This document shows, in pieces, positions 1 to 7,381 of a DNA stretch of 12,697 bases (position 1 is the first letter of the stretch; every line of letters starts with the position of its first letter). Source of the stretch: Isotricha intestinalis (taxonomy: Eukaryota > Ciliophora > Litostomatea > Vestibuliferida > Isotrichidae); NCBI GenBank assembly GCA_023807065.1, contig JAJJLU010004475.1:1-12697 (forward strand). Direction: 5' to 3'. Made by a program: the position numbers and the translations under genes. The notes beneath the pieces were generated by a model that did not search any database, had not been told where the DNA came from, and was given only the letters and a program-made list of their open reading frames with translations.

Positions 1-50
1 CTTTTTAATTGAATATTCTTTGATTTTTTCTTTAAATAATTTATACAAAC

Positions 51-388
51 TTAATAAAACGGAATTATTCTATTTTTCTTTTTTTCTTTTATAAAAACAC
101 TTTTTTTTGGAAAAGGAATACTATTTTTTTTTTTTTTTTTGATTCAGGAATTTTTAAAGAAATTATATTTATTGGAAGTGGAACATTAACAGGTTTAAAA
201 TTTATATTTTGAAAAATATTTAATTTTGGAATAGTTAATAATTTTTCATTTGTTCTTGAAATTTGAACTTGAGATTTATTCTTTTTTAATTCTTTTTGTT
301 TCTTTTCTTTATCTTTTTTTTCTTTATTTATTGTAAAAGATAAATTTTTTATTATACTTATTCCTTCTTCTGTAACTATAATTCTCAT
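51..388 (-). CDS. small Lys-rich hypothetical protein, frame interrupted at a poly(A) run
   Basis: I do not recognise this protein. The ATG at 388-386 is in A-rich context and opens a divergent pair with the gene at 475. The continuous frame runs 99 codons to a TAA at 89-91. Residues 1-80 look like real protein: a short N-terminal strand, a Lys/Glu/Gln-rich charged stretch at about 22-40, then a Pro/Asn/Ile-rich part. The coding strand then reaches a run of 17 A (plus-strand T at 124-140). After it the open frame gives an out-of-frame-looking hydrophobic tail. With one extra A or two fewer, the frame instead continues with SIPFPKKSVFIKEKKK and stops at 51-53, giving about 112 residues of matching composition. 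I therefore give 51-388 as the likely full extent. Sequencing error, slippage or a true short product are all possible. Confidence 0.5.
124..140. repeat. 17-bp homopolymer T run
   Basis: Seventeen consecutive T on the plus strand, A on the coding strand of the small minus-strand gene, where it encodes Lys codons. It coincides with the point where the better-looking coding frame changes. Confidence 0.95.
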
Positions 389-474
389 TTTTTATAAAAT
401 TTCATTTTTTAAATAATTTAAACTTTATTAATTAATAATTGATTGTTTATTAAATTAACTATTTTCAATAAAAA
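389..474. promoter_or_regulatory. 86-bp divergent intergenic region
   Basis: The two start codons at 388 (-) and 475 (+) face away from each other with only 86 bp between them, so both promoters and both 5' leaders must fit here. The region is nearly all A/T. It holds a TTAATTAAT/GATTG cluster at about 428-445; similar words occur in the other divergent region near 3948-3968. No TATA box can be singled out, because TATA-like words are everywhere in this background. Confidence 0.55.
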
Positions 475-1446
475 ATGAAAAAATCTAATGTAATAATTAA
501 TGATTCTATTCCATTTCATTTTGAGGATATACAGAAAATTTTTCATGATGCTTATGGAAAAAATATTAATGAATTTACTTTTATTAATAACAATGAAATA
601 AAAGAAATAAATGAAACAAATTATGATGATCAGTTTTTTAAGTCAAATTTTACATTAATATTTTCAGAACAAGAAAAAAAAAAAAAAAAAATTGAAGATA
701 TTTTTGATAAAAATCAAAAAGGATATGATGAAGAAAAAAAAAAAGAAGAACAATTAAATGTAGACATAAATCAATTAGAACAAAACTACTTTAAACAAAA
801 ATATTATTTAGTAAAATATATAGATGAATATAAAAAAAATAAAATTAAATACCAAAATCCCACAAAATTTATAGAAAAAGTGAAAATGGATTTGGAAAAA
901 ATTTTAAATAAAGAAATGGAAGATGATTTAAAAAAAAAACAAAAATTAGAGAAAAAGAAAGAAGAAATTAAAAAAGTTTTAAATAAAGAAATAGAAAAAG
1001 ATTTAAATAATATAGAAAAAGAAATGCTAGATCAATTAAAAAATAATTTTGTCGAAGAAAATTCCGATAATTTAAAGAAAAAAATAGAAGAATATAAAGA
1101 AACAGAAAAAACAAGAGTTGAAAATATTGAAAAAAATAAGGACCGTGATTTATATGAATTTATTGAACCAAGTAATAATTTTTATTATAATGTTATGTGT
1201 GAGCATTGTAAACAAACACCTATAATTGGTTTTTTATATAAATGCCATGAATGTAAAGATCATCCTTATTATTTATGTGAAAATTGTGAAAATGAAAATT
1301 ATGAAAAAAGTTTTCACATTTCTTTTCATCAATTTGAAAAAATTAGAAAAAAAAAACAAAAAAAAAAAATAATTGATGTTGAAGAAGATGGAATTGAAAA
1401 AGTTGAGCAAAAACAGGATAATAATAATAAGAATGAATATTCTTAA
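475..1446 (+). CDS. ZZ-type zinc-finger protein with PB1-like N-terminus and coiled coil
   Basis: A 323-residue protein in three parts. Residues 1-65 have alternating hydrophobic strands and one helix, resembling a PB1/ubiquitin-like fold, but this is tentative. Residues 66-225 are a long Lys/Glu-rich coiled coil. Residues 238-290 form a ZZ zinc finger with all eight expected zinc ligands: C242, C245, C257, C260, C268, C271, H281 and H285. The order PB1-coil-ZZ recalls the p62/NBR1 family of autophagy and signalling scaffolds, but no UBA domain or clear LIR motif is seen, so that role is only a suggestion. ZZ fingers usually bind protein N-termini or histone tails. The C-terminal 30 residues are charged (poly-Lys, then Glu/Asp/Asn-rich). 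The start is chosen by A-rich context. The nearest neighbour is the divergent gene ending at 388. Confidence 0.8.
   Translation: MKKSNVIINDSIPFHFEDIQKIFHDAYGKNINEFTFINNNEIKEINETNYDDQFFKSNFTLIFSEQEKKKKKIEDIFDKNQKGYDEEKKKEEQLNVDINQLEQNYFKQKYYLVKYIDEYKKNKIKYQNPTKFIEKVKMDLEKILNKEMEDDLKKKQKLEKKKEEIKKVLNKEIEKDLNNIEKEMLDQLKNNFVEENSDNLKKKIEEYKETEKTRVENIEKNKDRDLYEFIEPSNNFYYNVMCEHCKQTPIIGFLYKCHECKDHPYYLCENCENENYEKSFHISFHQFEKIRKKKQKKKIIDVEEDGIEKVEQKQDNNNKNEYS
674..691 (+). repeat. 18-bp A run inside a coding region
   Basis: Eighteen A encode five AAA lysines (residues 69-73) just after the N-terminal domain of the ZZ protein. The frame stays open across it. Confidence 0.95.
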
Positions 1447-1601
1447 AAAATTGAATATGATAGAATGTAAATAAATTCTTGATTTTTATATGGAAAAAAA
1501 ATATGGATATCCTATTTATTTATTTTAAAAAATAAAATAAAAAAAATATTTAATATTAAAATAATTAATTTAATTTCTATATATCATAATTAAGTAAAAA
1601 T

Positions 1602-2738
1602 ATGAAAATAAGTGATATTCTAGATCAAAAAATAGGAGCTTATGTTAATTTAAAGTATACAGAAACTTTTTGCATTATTTTAAGAAACATAAATAATATA
1701 ATAAGACAAGAAGAAAAAAATAAGCCATATGAAACAATATTTAATAAATTTTACAAAGAAAAAAATTTTAACAACCAAAATTCAATGAAAGAAAAAATAG
1801 ACACATATTTTTCAATAATCAAAAAATCAATGTTTACAAAAGAAAAATGTTTAAATATAATTTTATCAAAAATGGAAATATCATATTTAAAAAGAAAATC
1901 AAAAATAATTAGGAATAAATGTCATTTATTCGCAAAGCAATATAATAAAAATGAAAGTTACATAATTGAAAAATATATAAAATTATGTTATAAGAAAATA
2001 AAAAAAATAAAAGAAGAAGAATCAGAAAAAAAAGAAATTGAAAATCAAAAAAATAAAAAATTCAAAATTAGAAAGCAAAAAACAATGATAGAAAAAGAAG
2101 GAGAAAGTGATGAAGAAGAAATAGGAGAACATGAAAAAATGATAAATTTATTTATTGGTAAGTTAGATTTTAAACATTATTCTGGAAAAATTCAAATAAT
2201 AACAATTAAAAGAGCTAATTTTGTTAATGGATTTTTATTTAGAAATATTGATGAAAATAATTCAAATGAAGATGATAGTAATCAAAAATTATTAACTTTC
2301 AAATCTCCTACTCCACATTATAAAGATAAATTAATTAGAGCTGAAAAAAAAGAAAAAAGAAAACATTTATTTATTGATAAAAAATCTTTTAAAAAAAAAT
2401 TCCTTAATGAAACTTCAAGAAATAATGTTATTCATTCTATTAATAAAGATTATAGTTATACAATAAATAAAACTTTACCTACTGAAAATTCTTTATCTGT
2501 TGAAAAAAATGATTATAAAAATAAAAATAAGGTTCAATTGTATCAAAATAATATTTTGAATAAGGAAAAAAATTATAATAAAATTTCATTAAGTAAAAAC
2601 CATACTTTTGATAAAATTAACATTTCAAAAACAATAAATTATCTTCCTTCAATAGAAAACAAAAAACAATCTCAAATAAAATTAAGTAAAAAACCTTTTA
2701 AATTCGATTATTTTTCAAAAACAGATATGTATTATTAA
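1602..2738 (+). CDS. hypothetical Lys/Asn-rich protein
   Basis: I do not recognise this 378-residue protein. Residues 1-135 are predicted mostly helical with regularly spaced Ile/Leu/Phe, and look like a folded domain. Residues 132-165 are very basic. An acidic patch (Glu/Asp-rich) follows at about 164-178. A short conserved-looking stretch at about 181-215 contains an alternating hydrophobic segment. The rest, to residue 378, is low-complexity, rich in Lys, Asn and Ser, with probable phosphorylation sites and no predicted membrane segment. There is no signal peptide. It lies 155 bp downstream of the ZZ gene on the same strand and converges on the zinc-finger gene at 2872. Synonymous codons shift from A-ending to T-ending at roughly residue 205-230. 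The start has A-rich context (AAAAATATG). Real coding is supported by length and codon use; function is unknown. Confidence 0.75.
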   Translation: MKISDILDQKIGAYVNLKYTETFCIILRNINNIIRQEEKNKPYETIFNKFYKEKNFNNQNSMKEKIDTYFSIIKKSMFTKEKCLNIILSKMEISYLKRKSKIIRNKCHLFAKQYNKNESYIIEKYIKLCYKKIKKIKEEESEKKEIENQKNKKFKIRKQKTMIEKEGESDEEEIGEHEKMINLFIGKLDFKHYSGKIQIITIKRANFVNGFLFRNIDENNSNEDDSNQKLLTFKSPTPHYKDKLIRAEKKEKRKHLFIDKKSFKKKFLNETSRNNVIHSINKDYSYTINKTLPTENSLSVEKNDYKNKNKVQLYQNNILNKEKNYNKISLSKNHTFDKINISKTINYLPSIENKKQSQIKLSKKPFKFDYFSKTDMYY

Positions 2739-2871
2739 CAAAAAATATAAATTAGTATAATAAAAAAATTAAAAAAAAAAATTTAAAATAAATTGTTTTT
2801 AACTATATTAAAACATGCAAATAATAATAAATATATTTCAAAATATTAAACTTAAAAAACATTCAATGAAT

Positions 2872-3822
2872 TTAATTTAATAAAGTTAATTGTGATAAAG
2901 TATATTTATTAATAAAAAGCCAATAACAAAAATGTTGAACAATTTCAACTAATTCACTAATTTTTAATCCAAAATTATTATGTTGTTCCATAAAATCTAC
3001 ACAAAAATCATTACAAATATCAGGAATAGTTTCAGCACAATAAATTTCAGTATATTTATTTTTATTTCCTATAATATGATTACTTTTAACTAAATTATTT
3101 CTAAATTGATTTATACATTCTCTGAAAATCACTATAAATTTTAAAATAAAAGAAAAATAAGTTTTGTTTGTTAATTTTGAAGTTTCTTTTAAATATAAAA
3201 AAAATATTGAATCTAAATTAGGTTTATCAATAATTTCTTGTTCTTGATTTCCTTCATTTCCTAAAATTGCAGTTCTTGATTTTTTTTCAATTTTAGGATT
3301 TTCCAAATCCCAATTATTAATAATAAAATTCCCAAAATAATATTTTTCAAAATTTTCAATATCAGAAAAAATATCATTTTTATACAAATTGAAAATATCA
3401 TTTAAATTATTTTTAATAATTTCAAAATTAATATAATCATTATTAAATTTCCTTAAATCACAAAAGAAAAAATTTTCAAATTTAATTTGAGATTGATTAA
3501 GAGAATTAGAAGAAATTTGTTCTTTTCTTGGTCTTCCTCTTCCTTTTTTTTCTCCTTCAAAACCATAATTATGTTTTGTTTTTCTATGATTTGTTAATGC
3601 TGGAGCTGATAAATAACATTTTCCACAATCTGGACATTTAAAATTTCTTCCTTCTATTACACTTTTACTTCTTCGTGTTCTTCTTAATTTTTCTTGATTT
3701 ATTTCATTTATGTTATTTGTGTTAAATGTTATATTTAATTCTTTTTCCATTTCTCTCTTATCTATTTTTAATTTCTCTGTTTCCAATTCTTTGCTATTTA
3801 TAGGAGAATTTTCTTTGTACAT
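2872..3822 (-). CDS. C2H2 zinc-finger protein with AT-hook
   Basis: A 316-residue putative DNA-binding nuclear protein. Residues 61-84 are a single classical C2H2 finger with C63, C66, H79 and H84 (C-x2-C-x12-H-x4-H). About ten residues later an AT-hook core RGRP sits at 95-98 inside a basic stretch. An Arg/Lys-rich run at 46-53 is a plausible nuclear localisation signal. The remaining 200 residues are not a domain I can name. They are helical, with aromatic and acidic clusters and conserved-looking Cys/Trp/Phe near the end (residues about 262-305). One finger plus an AT-hook suggests binding of A+T-rich DNA, as regulator or chromatin protein; that is inference from the domain families. It converges with the gene ending at 2738 (133 bp apart) and diverges from the phosphatase gene. 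Confidence 0.85.
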   Translation of the reverse strand: MYKENSPINSKELETEKLKIDKREMEKELNITFNTNNINEINQEKLRRTRRSKSVIEGRNFKCPDCGKCYLSAPALTNHRKTKHNYGFEGEKKGRGRPRKEQISSNSLNQSQIKFENFFFCDLRKFNNDYINFEIIKNNLNDIFNLYKNDIFSDIENFEKYYFGNFIINNWDLENPKIEKKSRTAILGNEGNQEQEIIDKPNLDSIFFLYLKETSKLTNKTYFSFILKFIVIFRECINQFRNNLVKSNHIIGNKNKYTEIYCAETIPDICNDFCVDFMEQHNNFGLKISELVEIVQHFCYWLFINKYTLSQLTLLN

Positions 3823-4024
3823 TTTTGTATAAAGAAATTTTTATTTTTATTTTTTTTGTTATTATTTTTCAATTTTAAGAATATTTTTTGTTCTTATTCA
3901 TTTTTTTGATTGCTAATTGTTTAAATTATTATCTTATGTTGAAATAATGATTGATTGATAATTAATTAAATGAAAAAAGTATAAAATAATAATAAATAAA
4001 TTTTAAAATTAAAAAAACCAAAAA
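3823..4024. promoter_or_regulatory. 202-bp divergent intergenic region
   Basis: It separates the start codons of the zinc-finger gene (-) and the phosphatase gene (+) and must hold both promoters. A poly-T-rich leader flanks the minus gene and an A-rich leader flanks the plus gene. A GATTGATTG / TAATTAATT cluster lies at about 3948-3968. No specific factor site can be assigned. Confidence 0.5.
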
Positions 4025-6229
4025 ATGTCAAAAACCCAAAATCCTCAATCTCATCTTTTCATAAAAACAGATTATTTGAATGTAGAAAGGCATAATTCCC
4101 AAAAATCAAATATAACAGATTTAAATATTGAAAATAAAAAAACTAATTATATTACAACAACATCAGAACATAATCCAAATTTGCAAAATATATTTAAAAC
4201 TAAACCTCCTTTATTAAAAATACAAAATACCCAAAAAAATAATAATTATATAGATATAAATGAATATATAGGAAAAGAATCTCATCGTCCTTTAACATTA
4301 GATATAATAGATTTAAAAATAAAAGATTTTGAAAATGGTAAAACTTCTAATAAAAATATGGGAATAATAAAAGGATATGCAGCAAACACTCATGAAGGTT
4401 TAATTAGAAATTATAATGAAGATAGAGTTAGTATTATAATTAATATGAATAAACCTAAAAATTATAATATAGATTTAAAAGGTAAATGGCCAAAAGTATC
4501 TTTTTTTGCAATTTATGATGGTCACGGAGGTAAAAATTGTGCTGAATATTTAAGAGATAATTTACATAAATTTATATGTAATGATATAAATTTTCCAAAT
4601 AATATTGAAGAAGCAATAAGAAATGGTTTTAAAGAAGCAGAAAATGATTTTATAAATAATTACGCATTATCAAAAATAAATAATAATAATATAAATGATA
4701 GAAGTGGTTCATGTGCAGTAATAGTATTAATAGTAGAGAATAAAGTTTATATTGCAAATGTAGGTGATTCAAGAGCAATAATGAGTACTAATAACGGTAA
4801 AAAATTAAGAGAAGTAACAATTGATCATAAACCAAATGAAATAAAAGAAAAAAATAGAATAATTAAAAACGGAGGTAAAGTATATCAAAGTCAAACACAA
4901 TTAAATAATAATAATAATAATAATAATATTTTAATTGGTCCTTTTAGAGTTTTTCCTGGAAGATTATCAGTTAGTAGAACTATCGGTGATATAGAAGCTA
5001 AAAATATTAAATTTGGAGGAAATCCAAATGTTATTATTGCTACTCCGGAAATTTATTCTTTTGATTTAATTCATGATGATATTGATTATTTTATTTTAGG
5101 ATGTGATGGAATATTTGATCAAATGAATAATAAAGAAATTTTTAACTCTGTTTGGATGATCATTCATCACTTTTGTAAAAATAATTTTAATGTTCATAAT
5201 ATTTGTGGAAAAGTTGTTGATTATGTTTTAAAAGCTTCTATGGCGAGAAAAAGCTTTGATAATGTAACTTGTTTAATTGTTTCTTTTAAAGATTTTGGAG
5301 ATAAAAATTTGTTTGGAAAAAATTTGATTGTGAGTTCTAATGAAAGAAATCATGTTAAGAAATATATTAGAAAAAATTATTCTCTTGAAAATAAAAGCAT
5401 TAGAAATATTTTAACAGATGATTTAGAAGAAAAAAAAATGAATGATGAGAATAATAATAAAAAAATTAAAAGTAATGATAATTTGAAAGATTTAAGTGAT
5501 TTAAAAGAAAATTTTTATTTAAAAAATAATCATACCAAAAATAACAATAATAATAATGAAAATGAAAATAAAGAAATAAATAAAATATCAGATAATCATC
5601 TAAATGGGAAATCAAGTTTTTTAAATCAAGATAATTTCCAACAAGCAAGATATACTCAAAGAGAAAGTTCAAATTTATTTCAATTAAAGCAAAATCAAAA
5701 TTTAAAAACTAATAAATTACCAAATAATTCAATTATTAATAATGATAATAAAACAAATGAAACAAATAATAATTATTCAAATAATAATATAATGTCAAAT
5801 AATACAGAAAAATATACTCCTAAAATAATGAATAAAAGATATAACAGTTCTTCTAAAAGCAGAATAAATAATTTTTATAATAATAATTTTTATGATAATA
5901 AAAATTATAATAAATATCATTTAATCACAGAAAGAAATTCAAATCAAAATTCAATTCCAAAATTTAATCACAAACTTATTTCTCAAACAGAACCAAATAA
6001 TTATAATATATTTATGACTCCTAAAAATTCTAAATCAAAAAAGAGTAATAATAATAATGGATTAGGAATTAAAAAAAAGAAAGATTTATTTTTAGAAACA
6101 AATGATAATTATTTTATAAGAAATAGTTTACCTCAAAAATATAATACAACTTCAAAAGAAAATGGATTTTTATCTTATACAGTCGGAAGAAATAATACCC
6201 AAAATAAAAATGAAAAAAGTGATTTTTGA
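4025..6229 (+). CDS. PPM/PP2C-family Ser/Thr protein phosphatase with Asn-rich tail
   Basis: A 734-residue metal-dependent Ser/Thr phosphatase. The catalytic domain spans about residues 112-422. It shows all the PPM landmarks: NED at 131-133, DGHGG at 165-169, GDSR at 247-250, GRLSVSRTIGD at 312-322, DGIFD at 361-365 and the final DN at 412-413. The metal-ligand aspartates are therefore present and activity is expected. An N-terminal region of about 110 residues is low-complexity. The domain carries an extra loop with eight Asn (294-301, an AAT repeat). Residues about 430-734 are an Asn/Lys/Ser-rich tail without a recognisable domain, with a poly-Lys patch near residue 682 that could be a nuclear signal. 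No myristoylation site or membrane segment is seen. It ends with TGA, the only one in the window. Substrates cannot be inferred from its neighbours. Confidence 0.95.
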   Translation: MSKTQNPQSHLFIKTDYLNVERHNSQKSNITDLNIENKKTNYITTTSEHNPNLQNIFKTKPPLLKIQNTQKNNNYIDINEYIGKESHRPLTLDIIDLKIKDFENGKTSNKNMGIIKGYAANTHEGLIRNYNEDRVSIIINMNKPKNYNIDLKGKWPKVSFFAIYDGHGGKNCAEYLRDNLHKFICNDINFPNNIEEAIRNGFKEAENDFINNYALSKINNNNINDRSGSCAVIVLIVENKVYIANVGDSRAIMSTNNGKKLREVTIDHKPNEIKEKNRIIKNGGKVYQSQTQLNNNNNNNNILIGPFRVFPGRLSVSRTIGDIEAKNIKFGGNPNVIIATPEIYSFDLIHDDIDYFILGCDGIFDQMNNKEIFNSVWMIIHHFCKNNFNVHNICGKVVDYVLKASMARKSFDNVTCLIVSFKDFGDKNLFGKNLIVSSNERNHVKKYIRKNYSLENKSIRNILTDDLEEKKMNDENNNKKIKSNDNLKDLSDLKENFYLKNNHTKNNNNNNENENKEINKISDNHLNGKSSFLNQDNFQQARYTQRESSNLFQLKQNQNLKTNKLPNNSIINNDNKTNETNNNYSNNNIMSNNTEKYTPKIMNKRYNSSSKSRINNFYNNNFYDNKNYNKYHLITERNSNQNSIPKFNHKLISQTEPNNYNIFMTPKNSKSKKSNNNNGLGIKKKKDLFLETNDNYFIRNSLPQKYNTTSKENGFLSYTVGRNNTQNKNEKSDF
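4904..4927 (+). repeat. (AAT)8 microsatellite in the phosphatase gene
   Basis: Eight perfect AAT triplets encode Asn 294-301 in a loop of the PP2C catalytic domain, between the GDSR and GRLSVSRTIGD motifs. Shorter AAT runs are scattered through the 3' third of the gene. Confidence 0.95.
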
Positions 6230-6417
6230 AAATAATTAAAATTTTAGTAACTTTTTTTATTTATTATATAAATGATAATATATTTATTTATTGTATGTTT
6301 AAGTTCTTATTTATTATTTTTTTCTCATTAATTTTTTTAAAATAGAATTATTTTAATAATAATTAAAATCTTTTTTATGTTTCTATTTATGAAAAAGTTA
6401 TTTTTTGAGATTAAAAA

Positions 6418-7221
6418 ATGGATGATTGTGAAAATTATGAATTAAGTTTAAATGCAAATTTAATAATGTTTGAAAATAGTTATAAAGAATTAATGAGGAT
6501 AAAACCTACATCAAAAGAAAATAAAGAAAAAATAGAAAAGAAAATAAAATTAATAGACCAATTAATTCCATCAACAAATAAAATTTTTGAAAAATATATA
6601 AATGAAATGAAAAAATGTAAATTAGACCATAAAATGAAAATAAAAGAAACAGAAGAAAGAAAAAAGAAATTTAAAGAAATGTCAGAACAATATAATTTAA
6701 ATGTTAATAAATTATATTTAGAAAATTTTGAAGAAAAAGAAGAAAATAAAAAAGAATTAAAGAATTCAACAAACGAAGAAGAAGAAGAAATAAAAATTCA
6801 AGTAGGAAAATTATTATCAGATGATCCAAATTATATTTGTGGAGTTTCAAAAAGTGAATTGAAAAAAATAATAGAAATAAAAAATTCAATGAAAAAAACT
6901 TTAGATGAAATTGGTGAAATTTTAAAACAAAATGATTATCAATTTGAACAAATAGAAAGTAATGTAGAAAAAGTACTTGATGATATAATAATAGGAAATG
7001 GAGAATTAAAAGAAGCTGCTAAAATTCATATTGAAAGAAGAGCTTTGGAAATTAAAATGAAAGTCACTTGTGTTTTAACTACTATTCTATATTATATTCC
7101 TGGATTTAGAAGTATTCCAAAAAGTTTTTTAGTTGGAGTTGGAGGAGGAAATTTAATTGGGAATTTAATTGAAAAAATGGGAAAAAAATATCTTGATATG
7201 ATTGATAAAAAACAATATTAA
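6418..7221 (+). CDS. putative syntaxin-17-like (Qa-type) SNARE, divergent
   Basis: A 267-residue protein. Residues about 8-104 form three probable helices, as in a syntaxin Habc domain, followed by an acidic linker (101-125). Residues 148-201 align without gaps to the syntaxin SNARE motif. Layers -7 to +8 would be L148, I151, K155, M158, L162, I165, L169, N172 (layer 0), F176, I179, V183, V186, I190, G193, L197, A201. All but K155 and N172 are hydrophobic or small. The GNGELKEAAK end of the motif is syntaxin-like. The C-terminus has two short hydrophobic segments (about 216-230 and 237-251, the second Gly-rich with a GGG), then a basic tail. This recalls the hairpin anchor of syntaxin 17, the autophagosome/ER Qa-SNARE. 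The central layer has Asn rather than Gln. The assignment is by eye; a generic coiled-coil membrane protein is the alternative. Confidence 0.6.
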   Translation: MDDCENYELSLNANLIMFENSYKELMRIKPTSKENKEKIEKKIKLIDQLIPSTNKIFEKYINEMKKCKLDHKMKIKETEERKKKFKEMSEQYNLNVNKLYLENFEEKEENKKELKNSTNEEEEEIKIQVGKLLSDDPNYICGVSKSELKKIIEIKNSMKKTLDEIGEILKQNDYQFEQIESNVEKVLDDIIIGNGELKEAAKIHIERRALEIKMKVTCVLTTILYYIPGFRSIPKSFLVGVGGGNLIGNLIEKMGKKYLDMIDKKQY

Positions 7222-7381
7222 AAAAAGAAAAATATTTTTTTATAATTAATTTAATAATATATTAAATAAATTATAATATATCTTAATAATTAAAAATTAT
7301 AAATATCATCCATATAAAATTTATATTTTTCTTAACATTTCCAAAAAAACTTTTTCACTTCAAAAAAAATAAAAAAAAGAA

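Noticed and set aside
70..121. Possible 52-nt intron (GTATTC...AATAG, minus strand) joining the small left gene to an open frame reaching base 1
   Set aside because: The 23-codon open extension is short enough to be chance, no other intron is seen in the window, and a homopolymer shift explains the break more simply.
1519..1541. 9-bp A/T hairpin (TTTATTTTA / TAAAATAAA) after the ZZ gene
   Set aside because: Pure A/T inverted repeats arise readily by chance in this background, and eukaryotic genes do not use such hairpins as terminators.
5466..5672. 68-codon antisense frame in the phosphatase tail
   Set aside because: Tyr/Phe/Leu-rich reading of the complementary strand of Asn/Lys codons; no coding evidence.
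6704..6889. 61-codon antisense frame in the SNARE-like gene
   Set aside because: Leu/Phe-rich shadow of Glu/Lys codons.
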